64,000 nt of DNA. It comes from an uncultured Muribaculaceae bacterium (GTDB lineage Bacteria; Bacteroidota; Bacteroidia; Bacteroidales; Muribaculaceae). The notes beneath the pieces were generated by a model. The model was not told the origin of the DNA, did no database searches, and worked only from the letters and a program-made list of their open reading frames with translations. A program made the position numbers and the translations under genes. Each line of letters opens with the position of its first letter. The stretch's first letter is position 1. The stretch lies in contig CAJUMR010000006.1 in the NCBI GenBank assembly GCA_910587475.1, positions 1-64,000 of the forward strand. Reading direction: 5' to 3'. Positions 52,475-62,591 of this stretch are shown here, piece after piece.

Positions 52475-53947
52475 TTACATTTTCAGTATTTTCTCGATGT
52501 CTGAGTTGATTGGCATATCATTGGTGAAGTCCCATAAGGTCAGGCTGCGCAGTTGGTAATAGTAGTACCAGTAGGAGAACAGCTCCGAGATATACTTCAA
52601 TCTTGCTGCGTCTTTGCTCGTCTGGGAGTCGTTGAGATCGAGTGCCGATATCTTACCGATCATAAATGTCTCGACGCTGCTGTCGTAGCGTTGCATGGCG
52701 ATTTCGTCGGCACGATGGGCGAGCTTGAGCTGATCGCATTGGTTGTTGAAGCGTTCGACGAGTATAAACAGACTTTCGTTGAAGTCGGCACGCTCTTTGC
52801 GCAGGCGGCTTCTGACAAGTTCACGGTTGCTTTCCGCCACTTTCACCCTGCCTTTGCGTTTGCCCCAGTCGACAAGCGGTATCGACACACCGACTTCCAC
52901 GACCTGATTGTCGTTCAGAGGGTCATAAGCTCCTTTGAAGCGGCGGTCGGTGCCGGTGTAGCCGATCTGGGCAAACAGATTGATCTCGCGCATGGCGCCT
53001 TTTGCGCTCGCGACCTGATAGTCGGCCTCAAGCTGGCGCCGGCGGATGTTGTCGGCGAGCGCATTGTAGTCGGTCGCATAGCCGAGTGCGCGTTCGAAGT
53101 CCACATGGCCGAGAGGTGCCGCAGGCGGAACGACAGGCTCGAGTTCGACCTCGGGGTCAAGATCGAGGAATGTGCGCAGACGGAACATGTCGCTCTTGGC
53201 CTGACTCTCGCATGATGTCAGTGTGGAACGCGAATTCAGCATATTTAGCTCGACCTGAAGCACCTCGTTGTTGCTTATCCGTCCCATTTCGCGTTTGGCG
53301 AGGGCGACTTCGTAGAGTTTTTCGGCGTTGGTGACATTCTGGAGAGCTGATGCAACATTCTGGCGCGAAGACAGAAGATTGAAAAAATACTGTATGGCAG
53401 TCATCGCCACTTCCTCCGTAGCACTGATGAAGTTGGCTTTGGCTTCGCGGTAGCGCACCGGTTCGATGCGGCGGTTCCATTTCACATCGTTGGCGGCGAA
53501 TATCGGCTGGCTAAGTCTCAGAGCTACAGGCACAGACATGTAGCGGTTGCCGACATCGCCGCTCAGCTGACGCATGAAATCGAGCGATGACGTCAGTGAG
53601 ATTGTGCCGCCCGTGGGCCAGATGCGTTGTTCGAGCGACAGCGACCCGCTGAGGGCAAGGTTGTCGTTGCGGACGAAGTTGTACGATCCGTCGGCATTCT
53701 GATAGCTTGAATACTGTTTGCTGTAGCCCGGAAGTGTGGCCTTGAAATTTATCTCCGGCAAGAGACCGGCCTTGAATGTGCGGTATTCCCAATAGGCCGA
53801 CCGCAGCGAATTGACAGCCATGACGGCGTCGACACTGCGTACTCTTGCGAGCAGTATCGCCTCTTCGAGTGTTATTTCGCGTGACTCAGCCCAAAGCGGC
53901 AGTGCCGCACAGGCCGAAATACAGATTATGATCAGTTTTCTAAACAT
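52475..53947 (-). CDS. TolC-family outer-membrane channel of the permease-array exporter
   Basis: 490 residues with a signal peptide (about 1-20) and no lipid Cys. The duplicated TolC fold is clear: ITLEEAILLARVRSVDAVMA and LPEINFKATL in the first half, and VEVGVSIPLVDWGKRKGRVKVAE in the second. It forms the trans-periplasmic exit duct. It lies 39 bases behind the last permease gene, so it is the channel of the array. Compared with the RND channel at 9907 it is a different branch, without a lipid anchor. A membrane-fusion (adaptor) gene is not in the window and should be beyond the right edge. Confidence 0.9.
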   Translation of the reverse strand: MFRKLIIICISACAALPLWAESREITLEEAILLARVRSVDAVMAVNSLRSAYWEYRTFKAGLLPEINFKATLPGYSKQYSSYQNADGSYNFVRNDNLALSGSLSLEQRIWPTGGTISLTSSLDFMRQLSGDVGNRYMSVPVALRLSQPIFAANDVKWNRRIEPVRYREAKANFISATEEVAMTAIQYFFNLLSSRQNVASALQNVTNAEKLYEVALAKREMGRISNNEVLQVELNMLNSRSTLTSCESQAKSDMFRLRTFLDLDPEVELEPVVPPAAPLGHVDFERALGYATDYNALADNIRRRQLEADYQVASAKGAMREINLFAQIGYTGTDRRFKGAYDPLNDNQVVEVGVSIPLVDWGKRKGRVKVAESNRELVRSRLRKERADFNESLFILVERFNNQCDQLKLAHRADEIAMQRYDSSVETFMIGKISALDLNDSQTSKDAARLKYISELFSYWYYYYQLRSLTLWDFTNDMPINSDIEKILKM

Positions 53948-53986
53948 ATGTTGAGTAGATTGATAAATGCTTTTGCAATGTATGCT

Positions 53987-55297
53987 TCACTCGTCGCGCA
54001 GGGCGTCGACGGGGTTGATGTTGGCGGCGTGGCGGGCAGGGAAATATGAGCCGATTACCACGCAGACGATGATGATCGCATAGACTATGGCCGACACTAT
54101 GGCGAAATGCGCGCCGAAGTTTTCGACCCAGGTTGAGGGCTGAATCTGGCCGACGTTGTTCTCGTAACCGATGGAAAGCCCTTCGACTATTGCATACTGC
54201 AGATAGATGAAATCTCCGACCGCAAATGCGATGGTGGCGAGCGCGACAGCTTCGCCGATGATCATTGCAAGAATCCGTCGGCGCGACGCACCGTAGGATC
54301 TCAGCACTCCGAGTTCGGCAACGCGTTTTCCGGTCTGAAGCCACACGCACCCTACCACCCCTACTATCAGGTTGATCAAGAACAGGGCTGCGGCGAAGAA
54401 GCGCAGGTTGCGTCGGTTAGTCTCTCCACTTTGGTTTTCGACAGATCTGATCTGCTCGCGTTGGCTGATTATGTCAGTTACATAGTAGTTGCCGACTCTC
54501 AGATCGTTTTTGATGACTCGCTTGTTTTGTCGTATGTATTCATCTGCGTTGATGCCGTCGGCCAGCCGCAAGGTGAGGGTAAACGATCGTGGCAAAGGTT
54601 GTTTGTGGCATTGTAACGCTACTGCGCCGGTGCGAGTCATCGATCTGTAGCGGAAGTCTTTGACAATGCCCGCGACATTGATGTAGAAAGTGTCACCATC
54701 GTTGACATAGCTTAAAAATCTTTTGCCTTTCACTCCGCGGCGGTCGGGCCAGTATGCACGGTCGACCGACTCGGTGATGATAAGGTCTCTTTCCGATAGT
54801 CCGGCCTCAAGTTCTTCGATTGATGGCGATCCTTCGGCCGCCTCGATACCATAGAAAGAGAAGAATTTTTCGCCCGGCTCGATGTTTAGTCCGTAGTATG
54901 CTCCGACGACGGTGTCGATGGCTTCATTGCCGGTGTTATAGTGATAATTGAGGGTCATGCCATCGTCGGGGTTCATTGAGTTGTGCGATGCCATCTCGAC
55001 CATCGGTAGACGTTCGGCTTTTGAGCGCAGGGTCTCGTAAGCTTGATTGGTGGCCTCATCGCCGGAGTAGGATTGGTCATATCTGTCGGCTTCGGGCGTA
55101 TATGAGTCAATTTTAACCCTTACAATGCGGTCTGCATCATAACCGAGAGGCATATTCAGATCATGGATACTTACAACAGTCGGATCAATGATGGCCCATG
55201 TGAGCACCGTCACGATCACAAGTTCGACGAAGATCCATACATTCTGGAGACGTCGGTGCCAAAGGTTTGAGAATATGATTTTCAGGTTCTGTATCAT
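53987..55297 (-). CDS. MacB/FtsX-like permease, family A, copy 1
   Basis: 436 residues. One N-terminal helix (about 16-35) with the family-A start FKIIFSNLWHRR-like (here IIFSNLWHRRLQNVWIFVELVIVT), a periplasmic domain of about 250 residues with IEAAEGSPSIEELE and DRAYWPDRRG, and three C-terminal helices. The end reads YFPARHAANINPVDALRDE, the family-A terminus. It lies 9 bases behind family-B copy 1 and is the last permease before TolC. The 3'-most 140 bases are almost identical to those of family-A copy 2. No ATPase domain in the same chain, unlike MacB. Confidence 0.88.
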   Translation of the reverse strand: MIQNLKIIFSNLWHRRLQNVWIFVELVIVTVLTWAIIDPTVVSIHDLNMPLGYDADRIVRVKIDSYTPEADRYDQSYSGDEATNQAYETLRSKAERLPMVEMASHNSMNPDDGMTLNYHYNTGNEAIDTVVGAYYGLNIEPGEKFFSFYGIEAAEGSPSIEELEAGLSERDLIITESVDRAYWPDRRGVKGKRFLSYVNDGDTFYINVAGIVKDFRYRSMTRTGAVALQCHKQPLPRSFTLTLRLADGINADEYIRQNKRVIKNDLRVGNYYVTDIISQREQIRSVENQSGETNRRNLRFFAAALFLINLIVGVVGCVWLQTGKRVAELGVLRSYGASRRRILAMIIGEAVALATIAFAVGDFIYLQYAIVEGLSIGYENNVGQIQPSTWVENFGAHFAIVSAIVYAIIIVCVVIGSYFPARHAANINPVDALRDE

Positions 55298-55306
55298 TGC
55301 GAATGA

Positions 55307-56590
55307 TTATTTAAGCGATTTGACTATCGGGCGCCGCAGTGCGATCCATGCCGGGAGCATTGCCGATAAAACGTTGAGGATGAGACATACGGCGAATGCA
55401 AAGATAAATACAGCCGGGGCAAACATCATGTCGGGAGTCAGCCTGATGGTTACGGAGCTGTTGACCGACGACCATTGGTCGCCGAGGATCGACAGCACGA
55501 AGGTGGCGTCGGTCGACAGCACTATCCACGTCAGCCCGAGTCCTATCAGCCCGCCGATGATGGTGAGGAACAGATTTTCCCACAGCACCTGTCCCAAAAG
55601 GCTTTTTGCCGTCGCTCCGAACGCTTTTCTGACGCCGAGTTCGCTTTGGCGCGAGTCCATGCGTCCGGCGATCATGCCGCTCATGTTCAAGGCCGGCACG
55701 ATGAGGAGCGAGAGCAATATCATGACATTGAAACGGATGAAGCCCGACAGATCGAAATCACTGTCAGAAGGCCATACGCCCAACGACGTGATGCTTGCCG
55801 CTTGGGGTTGGTTCCAGAAATTGAGTTGACGGCCGTTGTGCGACGAGTTGTAGCGTGCGGCTACTTCAGCGAGCTCGGCCTGCAATGCCGGAAGATTGTC
55901 GCTGAGAAATATCATGCTGTAGCTGCCGAGGAAATTATCGGGATCGGGATTGCCTTCATAGCCTTTTACGGTTGTGAACGGCACAATCACATGAGCGAAC
56001 GACATGTCATTGATGGCGCTGCCTTCGCGGAACACACCGCAGATATCATATTTTTTGAATTTGATCGATATGGTCTTACCGATCGCTTCGTCAGCCGATC
56101 CGAAGATCTCTTCGGCAAGGCGGTCACTGATAGCGGCTTTGCGGAGACCGCTGTCGAAATCGATGTCGTTGAACGGCGCGCCTGCTATGAAATCGTAGTT
56201 GAATACTTTGAAAAAATCAGTGTCAGTCTGTTTCAAAATAACATTGATCGCATCGCGTTCGTCGCTGAAATCAATTGATGATGTACCCCATGTGTTAAGC
56301 AATATTGACGTTGTCTCCGCATTTTTTAAGTCGGAGAGGTATTGTTTGATTGATTGATAAGACAATGCGCCCTGACTTGAAGAGGTCTCATCGCTGTGTT
56401 CGGCGGCGAGGATCACCGACATGCGCTCGCGCTTGTACTCCGGGTAGACGGGAGCGAGCTTCACATAATAGATTATCGCGAATATGGTGGTCGATGCAAT
56501 GGCAATAGCCGTTCCGAAGACGTAGATTCCCGAGAATAGTTTGTTCTGTCGGAGCAGCTGCCAGGCTTGTTTTAAGTGGATTAACAACAT
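55307..56590 (-). CDS. MacB/FtsX-like permease, family B, copy 1
   Basis: 427 residues. Starts with the family-B segment LKQAWQLLRQNKLFSG and a helix (about 18-38), then a periplasmic domain with FREGSAINDMSFAHVIVPF. Three C-terminal helices follow, with SELGVRKAFGA and the hallmark RLTPDMMFAPAVFIFAFAV; the end is PAWIALRRPIVKSLK. It forms a pair with family-A copy 1 (9-base gap) and begins 13 bases after family-A copy 2. It likely acts as half of an A-B heterodimer, which is inference from the strict alternation. Confidence 0.88.
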   Translation of the reverse strand: MLLIHLKQAWQLLRQNKLFSGIYVFGTAIAIASTTIFAIIYYVKLAPVYPEYKRERMSVILAAEHSDETSSSQGALSYQSIKQYLSDLKNAETTSILLNTWGTSSIDFSDERDAINVILKQTDTDFFKVFNYDFIAGAPFNDIDFDSGLRKAAISDRLAEEIFGSADEAIGKTISIKFKKYDICGVFREGSAINDMSFAHVIVPFTTVKGYEGNPDPDNFLGSYSMIFLSDNLPALQAELAEVAARYNSSHNGRQLNFWNQPQAASITSLGVWPSDSDFDLSGFIRFNVMILLSLLIVPALNMSGMIAGRMDSRQSELGVRKAFGATAKSLLGQVLWENLFLTIIGGLIGLGLTWIVLSTDATFVLSILGDQWSSVNSSVTIRLTPDMMFAPAVFIFAFAVCLILNVLSAMLPAWIALRRPIVKSLK

Positions 56591-56603
56591 GGTGGAAACG
56601 ATA

Positions 56604-57923
56604 TTATTCGTCGCGCAGGGCGTCGACTGGGTTGATGTTGGCGGCGTGGCGGGCAGGGAAATATGTGCCGATTACCACGCAGACAATGATGATTGCATAG
56701 ACTATGGCCGACACTATGGCGAAATGCGCGCCGAAGTTTTCGACCCATGTGCCGGAGTCGATAAACATCACATTGTTGCCATGACCGGTGTTGAGACCTT
56801 CGGCAACGGCGTATTGCAGGAATATCAGATCACCGATCGCGAAGGCTATCGTTGCCATGACGATGCTTTCGCCTATGAGCATTCTGATCAGCTGTCCGCT
56901 TCCGGCACCGAATGATCTGAGGACACCCATCTCCTTGACGCGTTTGCCGGTCTGGAGCCATACGCATCCCGTGACGCCGAGTATCAGATTGGTGAGAAAC
57001 AGTGCGGCCAGGGCGAAGTTCATATATCGTTTTGCCGTCAGTCCTCTTGAATCTTCTACCGACGAGATAAGCGACAACTGATCGTTGACGCCGGTCACGT
57101 AATAATTGCCTTCACGAAGTTCGGTATTGATGGTTTTCACATAGTTGTTGACATAATCAGCCGAGTTGACGCCCTCCTTTAAGCGAAGAACGATAGAGAA
57201 CTGTTTGTTGGCTGATGGTCCTTCGGGATCCCAGCATTGGAATGCAAGACCTCCGGTGCGGGTGAATGTCTGGTAGCGGATGTCCTTGATGATGCCGACA
57301 ACGTTGAGAGAGATTGTGTCGTTTTCGCCGTATGGCATGATGAAGCGTTTGCCGTGGATGCCGCGTCGGTCGGGCCAGTATGCGCGGTCGACCGATTCGG
57401 TGATGATCTGGTCGCCTTCGCTGAAAGTGCGGTTTTCAAGTTCTTCGATGCTCGGAGATCCTTCCGCGGCCTCGACGCCGTAAGCGCTGAGCGGTTTTTC
57501 ACCGGCGGGAAACATTATCGAATAGGTGTAGCCTGCCAATGTGTCGACGGCCGGGTTGCCTGTCGACAGTTGGTCGATCGATGTCCCCTGGTCGTTTATG
57601 TGCATGTGGACACGTGCGCTGCACTCTACCATAGGCAGTCGCGAAGCTTTGCCGAGCAGAGCGCGATAGGCGTCGGCGTTGGCTGCTGAGTCGGCATACT
57701 CCTCGCGGTAGAGTTTCGATTGTCTGGGCAGGGTGGATATCTCGACATTGACTACGCGGTCGGCGTCGTAGCCTAAAGGCATGTATCGGTCGTGCAGCCC
57801 TACAGCCGCATCATCGATTATCACCCACGATAGTATCGTGATCAGTATCAGTTCGGCGAAGATCCATGCGTTGGCACGGCGGCGGTTCCAGAGATTTTTA
57901 AATATGATTTTCAACATGATCAT
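56604..57923 (-). CDS. MacB/FtsX-like permease, family A, copy 2
   Basis: 439 residues from ATG 57923, which overlaps the stop of family-B copy 2 by 4 bases (a second ATG two codons on is also possible). Layout as in the other family-A proteins: helix about 19-38, periplasmic domain with VEAAEGSPSIEELE and DRAYWPDRRG, three helices, end FPARHAANINPVDALRDE. The last 51 residues are the same as in copy 1 but for one change, although the preceding part is much more different. This points to a recent exchange between the two genes. Confidence 0.88.
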   Translation of the reverse strand: MIMLKIIFKNLWNRRRANAWIFAELILITILSWVIIDDAAVGLHDRYMPLGYDADRVVNVEISTLPRQSKLYREEYADSAANADAYRALLGKASRLPMVECSARVHMHINDQGTSIDQLSTGNPAVDTLAGYTYSIMFPAGEKPLSAYGVEAAEGSPSIEELENRTFSEGDQIITESVDRAYWPDRRGIHGKRFIMPYGENDTISLNVVGIIKDIRYQTFTRTGGLAFQCWDPEGPSANKQFSIVLRLKEGVNSADYVNNYVKTINTELREGNYYVTGVNDQLSLISSVEDSRGLTAKRYMNFALAALFLTNLILGVTGCVWLQTGKRVKEMGVLRSFGAGSGQLIRMLIGESIVMATIAFAIGDLIFLQYAVAEGLNTGHGNNVMFIDSGTWVENFGAHFAIVSAIVYAIIIVCVVIGTYFPARHAANINPVDALRDE

Positions 57924-59203
57924 TTGTCTTTAAGGGAGTTGACAATAGGTCGGCGCAGTGAAAGCCATGCGGGTGCGAGCGCCGAGAGAATATTCAGGAT
58001 AATGCAAACCGCAAATGCAAACGCGAAGATCGCCGGGGCAAACATCATGTCGGGCGTCAGCCTCACGACATACGAGTTGTCGATGTCAGAGCCGCCGATG
58101 CTGGCAAACAGCCACCCGGCCTCGGTCGACATGATGAACCATGAGAATATCAGGCCGATGGCACCACCTATGATCGTAAGCAGCAGGTTTTCCCACAGCA
58201 CTTGGCTGAGAAGATGTCGGTCAGTGGCTCCGAACGATTTGCGCAGACCGAGTTCGCTGCTGCGCGAGTCCATGCGTCCCGAGATCATACCGCTGAGGTT
58301 CAGCGCCGGAACGAGCAGCAGCACAAGCAGTATGAGACTGTTGTGGCGCAGAGCCTCGGCCCAGTCAAAATTAGTATCGCCCGGCCACTCTTTGAAAGCC
58401 ATTGTAAGAATTGATTCAGGCTGATCCCACAGCGACAGTTTGTGGCCTTCGTGATCGGCGTTGTAACGGCTTTCCATTGCGCGTGTCTCAGCTTTGAGCG
58501 CGTCGAGATTGTCGGTGAGCATGACGGCCTTGTAGCTGCCCATGAACGGTTTTGTTGGGTGAGGATCGGCAAATCCGTCAACCGATGTGTAAGGAACGAT
58601 GATGTGGGCAAACGAAGTGGCGTTGATGGCGCTGCCTTCGCTGAACACTCCGCAGACTGTGTAGTTGGTGAAGTCGATCGAGACTGTCTTTCCGACGACT
58701 CCATCAGTCGTACCGAAGATTTTTTCGGCAGTGAAATCGCTGATAGCGGCTTTCTTGATGCCGCTTTCGAAGTCGATCTGCGAGAATGGTGAGCCGTCGA
58801 TAAATTCGTAGCTGAATACTTTGAAAAACGCCGGGTCGGCCGGTTTCAGTTTGATATTCAGGTCAGGTCGGCCATCATCGAAATTGACGGCGTGGGGAAG
58901 CCACAGTTCTACATATGCCGATATGTCGGTGGCGTTCTTGAGTTTATAGATGTAGTCTTTGATTCCGAGTAGTGAAATGCCTGACTGAGACATACTTTTA
59001 CCCTCGCGCTCCTCGGCAGACGTGATTTCAGCTTGACGCGAGCGGTTGTACTCAGGATAGACCGGAGCGATTTTCACATAATAGACTATGCCGAACAATG
59101 TGGTCGACGTTATGGCCAGAGCTGTGCCGAAGATGTAGATGCCCGAGAACAGTTTGTTCTGTCGGAGCAGCTGCCATGCTTGTTTGAAGTGGGTGATTAG
59201 CAT
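57920..59203 (-). CDS. MacB/FtsX-like permease, family B, copy 2
   Basis: 427 residues from ATG 59203 (MLITHFKQAWQLLRQNKLFSG), where the other family-B genes start; a longer frame to 59281 would overlap the upstream gene by 44 bases and add an unrelated stretch. It has the family-B landmarks FSEGSAINATSFAHIIVPY, SELGLRKSFGA, RLTPDMMFAPAIFAFAFAV and PAWLSLRRPIVNSLKDK. Its stop overlaps the family-A copy 2 start, so the pair is translationally coupled, which supports a joint complex. Confidence 0.88.
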   Translation of the reverse strand: MLITHFKQAWQLLRQNKLFSGIYIFGTALAITSTTLFGIVYYVKIAPVYPEYNRSRQAEITSAEEREGKSMSQSGISLLGIKDYIYKLKNATDISAYVELWLPHAVNFDDGRPDLNIKLKPADPAFFKVFSYEFIDGSPFSQIDFESGIKKAAISDFTAEKIFGTTDGVVGKTVSIDFTNYTVCGVFSEGSAINATSFAHIIVPYTSVDGFADPHPTKPFMGSYKAVMLTDNLDALKAETRAMESRYNADHEGHKLSLWDQPESILTMAFKEWPGDTNFDWAEALRHNSLILLVLLLVPALNLSGMISGRMDSRSSELGLRKSFGATDRHLLSQVLWENLLLTIIGGAIGLIFSWFIMSTEAGWLFASIGGSDIDNSYVVRLTPDMMFAPAIFAFAFAVCIILNILSALAPAWLSLRRPIVNSLKDK

Positions 59204-59237
59204 ATTGAAGTGTTGTCTGATTGATCTGATAATGTTG

Positions 59238-60545
59238 TTACTCGTCCCGCAGTGCGTCGACAGGCGAAATGCGGCTCGCATGTCTTGCGGGAAAGTATGT
59301 TCCGATGCACACGCATATTATTAAGATTACATAGATAATAGCCGACACTATCGCGAAATGGGCAGTGAAGTCGTTGACCCATGACGCTGTCGGGAGATAC
59401 ATGCTGTTTTCTTCAAAACCTTCTGACAGATTGTTGGAAAATGCGTATTGAAGATATATGATCTCGCCAATGACAAATGCCGCTGAGGCGAGCACTAAGG
59501 CTTCTCCGAAGAGCATTTTCATGATTTTTGAGCGGCTTGCGCCATATGAGCGCAGCACTCCGAGTTCGTTGATGCGCTTACCTGTCTGCAGCCATACAGA
59601 TCCAGTGACACCGAGTACCAGATTGAGCAGAAACAGCGTCGCAACAAACAGCATTATATCGCGTTTGGATGTTATGCCGCAGATGTATTCGCCTTCTTCC
59701 ATCAGTTGTCGCTGGCTTTTGACCGATCTTACAAAGAAATTGCCGATCGACAGATCTTCGGTGATATGGTCGTGATGGTCATTGAAGTATGAGTCCGCGT
59801 CGATCCCTTCTTGCAAACGCACGACAAGAGTAAGCTCGTTGATGTATTGGGGCGGCGTGGGCGTAGCTCCGCGTATGACCAGCGCGTTTGTGCGCACGTG
59901 AGCCTTGTAACGGACATCTTTAATAATACCGACGACGTTGAGGTACGCCGTGTCGGGCCTAAACGGGTCGATGAAGCGTTTGCCGTTAATGCCGCGTCGG
60001 TCTGGCCAGTATGCACGGTCGACAGCCTCGGTTATGATCAGTTCATTTGTGCCGAGTGGGCGAGACTCAAGTTCCTTGATCGATGGCGATCCTTCGGCAG
60101 CCTCTAAGCCATATGTTGTCAGCGGACGAGTCGAAATGTCGAAATTGGCCATGAACAAGCCGGGCATGTCTTTGTCGGCAGAGTCGGCAGACTTCAGACT
60201 GATTGACATTGATGAAGAACCGTTGATGCCCGCGAAGCAATCGGTGACACTCTCAACGTAGGGCAGGTGAGAGGCCTTACTTATGAGATTTTCGTAGAGT
60301 TTGCGCGCCTTGTCGGGATTGTCATATTCATCGTCATACTGTGATGAATTGGGCGGATAGCTGTCGATCTCGATATTGACGATGCGGTCGGGATCGTAAC
60401 CCGGATAGGAATTGATGTCGTAGATGCCGACAATGGACGGATCGAGTATCACCCATGTCAGCACGGTCACGATAATAAGCTCGGCAAATAGCCATGCGTT
60501 GCGTGATCGGCAATTCCAAAGGTTTTTGATGATTATTCTAAGCAT
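59238..60545 (-). CDS. MacB/FtsX-like permease, family A, copy 3
   Basis: 435 residues with the family-A layout: IIIKNLWNCRSRNAWLFAELIIVT at the start, periplasmic LEAAEGSPSIKELE and DRAYWPDRRG, three C-terminal helices and FPARHASRISPVDALRDE at the end. This copy has diverged most from copies 1 and 2 in the periplasmic domain. 7 bases behind family-B copy 3; 34 bases before family-B copy 2. Confidence 0.88.
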   Translation of the reverse strand: MLRIIIKNLWNCRSRNAWLFAELIIVTVLTWVILDPSIVGIYDINSYPGYDPDRIVNIEIDSYPPNSSQYDDEYDNPDKARKLYENLISKASHLPYVESVTDCFAGINGSSSMSISLKSADSADKDMPGLFMANFDISTRPLTTYGLEAAEGSPSIKELESRPLGTNELIITEAVDRAYWPDRRGINGKRFIDPFRPDTAYLNVVGIIKDVRYKAHVRTNALVIRGATPTPPQYINELTLVVRLQEGIDADSYFNDHHDHITEDLSIGNFFVRSVKSQRQLMEEGEYICGITSKRDIMLFVATLFLLNLVLGVTGSVWLQTGKRINELGVLRSYGASRSKIMKMLFGEALVLASAAFVIGEIIYLQYAFSNNLSEGFEENSMYLPTASWVNDFTAHFAIVSAIIYVILIICVCIGTYFPARHASRISPVDALRDE

Positions 60546-60552
60546 TTTCAGT

Positions 60553-61842
60553 CTATTTCAATGATTTGACAATCGGGCGGCGCAATGCAATCCAGGCCGG
60601 GATAATGGCCGACATGAGATTGAGGGCCACGCATACGGCAAACGAGAAGCCGAACATCGCCGGAGCAAACATCATGTCGGGTGTCAATCTGACAGTCAAC
60701 GCGCGGTTGATAGCGATGCTGTGGTTTGTGCCAATGTTTGAAAGTGTCAGGGTTGCGTCGGTCGAGAGCACGATCCATGTCAGCACCAGTCCGAAAAGGC
60801 CTCCGACAATCGTAAGTATCAGATTTTCCCACAGAACCTGACTGAGCAGTCTCCCTTGGGTTGCCCCGAATGATTTTCTTATGCTGAGTTCGCTGCGGCG
60901 CGCATCCATGCGACTTGCTATCATGCCGCTGAGATTTAGTGCCGGTACGACCAGCAGAGTCAGCAGTATCAGCAGGTTGAAGCGCAGCGCCGTCATGATA
61001 TCGAAATCATCGTTCCCGTTAGGGTTCAATGCTCTCGTGGTTGATGTCATCGGCTGATCGAGGAAGTTGATCTCCTGTCCGTCGTGCGAAGTTTTGTATT
61101 TACGGGCGTATTCGGCAAATTCAGCATTTAGCGCTGCGAGGTTGTCGGTAAGTATCATTGCTTTGTAGGCGCCTGATAACGGAGCATGCGACGAGGTCAC
61201 CATGTAGTTTGGCAGGACGGTGTAAGGCACAACGGCCTGAGTGAACGACATGCTGTTGATGGCGCTGCCTTCGCGGAATACTCCGCAGATCTCATATTCA
61301 TCGAAATCGAGTGACACGGTTTCGCCGACAGCTCTGACCGGATCACCGAACAGATGTCGGGCCACGCGATCGCTGACCGCCACACGATGAAGCCCGCTTT
61401 CAAAATCTGACTGGCTGAACGGCGCGCCGGCTATGAAGTCATAATTGAGTATCCTGAAGAATGACGGATCAGACATGTGCATCACCACATCGATATGGTC
61501 TTTAGCTGCCGGAAGCTTTAGCATCTTGAGCTGATAGTTCCCAATGTAACCCGACACAGCCTCGGCGTTTTCCAGATGATACAGAAAATCATTCAGAAAA
61601 TCATAGGAGAACGCCGCTGTCTGCATTTTGTATCCGTAGGGTGTATCGTACTCAAGCGTCGACAAAGTAACTATCCTGTCGCGCATGTACTCCGGATAGA
61701 CCGGAGCGAGCTTGACATAATAGATTACAGCAAATATCGTCGTCGAGGCGATAGCCAGTGCTGTGCCTGCGATGTAGATGCCCGAGAACAGTTTATTCTG
61801 TCTCAGCAGTTGCCATGCTTGTTTTAAGTGGGTGATGATCAT
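60553..61842 (-). CDS. MacB/FtsX-like permease, family B, copy 3
   Basis: 429 residues. Family-B start (THLKQAWQLLRQNKLFSGIYIAG), periplasmic FREGSAINSMSFTQAVVPY, then SELSIRKSFGA, RLTPDMMFAPAMFGFSFAV and PAWIALRRPIVKSLK. 44 bases behind the ATPase gene and 7 bases before family-A copy 3. Confidence 0.88.
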   Translation of the reverse strand: MIITHLKQAWQLLRQNKLFSGIYIAGTALAIASTTIFAVIYYVKLAPVYPEYMRDRIVTLSTLEYDTPYGYKMQTAAFSYDFLNDFLYHLENAEAVSGYIGNYQLKMLKLPAAKDHIDVVMHMSDPSFFRILNYDFIAGAPFSQSDFESGLHRVAVSDRVARHLFGDPVRAVGETVSLDFDEYEICGVFREGSAINSMSFTQAVVPYTVLPNYMVTSSHAPLSGAYKAMILTDNLAALNAEFAEYARKYKTSHDGQEINFLDQPMTSTTRALNPNGNDDFDIMTALRFNLLILLTLLVVPALNLSGMIASRMDARRSELSIRKSFGATQGRLLSQVLWENLILTIVGGLFGLVLTWIVLSTDATLTLSNIGTNHSIAINRALTVRLTPDMMFAPAMFGFSFAVCVALNLMSAIIPAWIALRRPIVKSLK

Positions 61843-61886
61843 GTCCTGTCAAAGGTTGGTGTCTGGTTGGTGTGGCGGCAGGCGGT

Positions 61887-62558
61887 TTATTCAACTCTGC
61901 GGCCGTCGAAGAAGTGGATTATGCGGTCGGTCGATTTGGCCTGCGATTCGTTGTGGGTGACCATGACGATGGTACGGCCGTCCTCGCGGTTGAGGTTGTG
62001 GAGCAGGTCCATGATCTCACCGCTCATTTTTGAATCGAGGTTACCGCAGGGTTCGTCGGCAAGAACTATCGACGGATTGCCGACGATGGCGCGTGCGATG
62101 GCCACTCGCTGTGCCTGTCCGCCAGAAAGCTGCGACGGCATGTGGTTGACGCGGTGGCTCAGGCCGACTTTTTCGAGGGCTTCAATGGCGAGTTTTTTGT
62201 TGTTGTGCGAACCGTGGCGGTAGATCAGCGGAACGGTGACGTTGTCGAGAACCGACAGGGTCGGTATCAGATGAAAACTCTGGAACACGAAGCCGAGAGT
62301 CTCGTTGCGCAGACGTGCGAGGGCTTTGTCGTTGAGTCCGGCAGTAGGGTGGCCGCATAGTTCGACAGTTCCCGTTGTCGGGGAGTCGAGAAGGCCGATG
62401 ATATTGAGCAGAGTCGATTTGCCGCAGCCCGACGGACCCATGATGCTGACAAATTCACCGCTGTTGATGTCGAGGTTCACGCTGTCGAGAGCCTGGGTTT
62501 CAATAGTTTTGGTACGATAGATTTTTGAAACGTCTGTAAGTTTGATGATTTCTGACAT
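61887..62558 (-). CDS. ABC transporter ATPase (LolD/MacB type), only ATPase seen in the array
   Basis: 223 residues with all motifs: Walker A GPSGCGKST, Q-loop FVFQSFHLIPTLSV, signature LSGGQAQR, Walker B IVLADEP followed by CGNLDS, and the switch His in VMVTHNE. Highly typical of the LolD/MacB/FtsE branch that works with FtsX-like permeases. It sits between family-A copy 4 (upstream) and family-B copy 3. One ATPase for at least eight permease chains means that it is shared, or that the permeases exchange; both are inference. Confidence 0.95.
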   Translation of the reverse strand: MSEIIKLTDVSKIYRTKTIETQALDSVNLDINSGEFVSIMGPSGCGKSTLLNIIGLLDSPTTGTVELCGHPTAGLNDKALARLRNETLGFVFQSFHLIPTLSVLDNVTVPLIYRHGSHNNKKLAIEALEKVGLSHRVNHMPSQLSGGQAQRVAIARAIVGNPSIVLADEPCGNLDSKMSGEIMDLLHNLNREDGRTIVMVTHNESQAKSTDRIIHFFDGRRVE

Positions 62559-62591
62559 AGTTGTATGATTTTATTTTTAATAATTCTGTTG

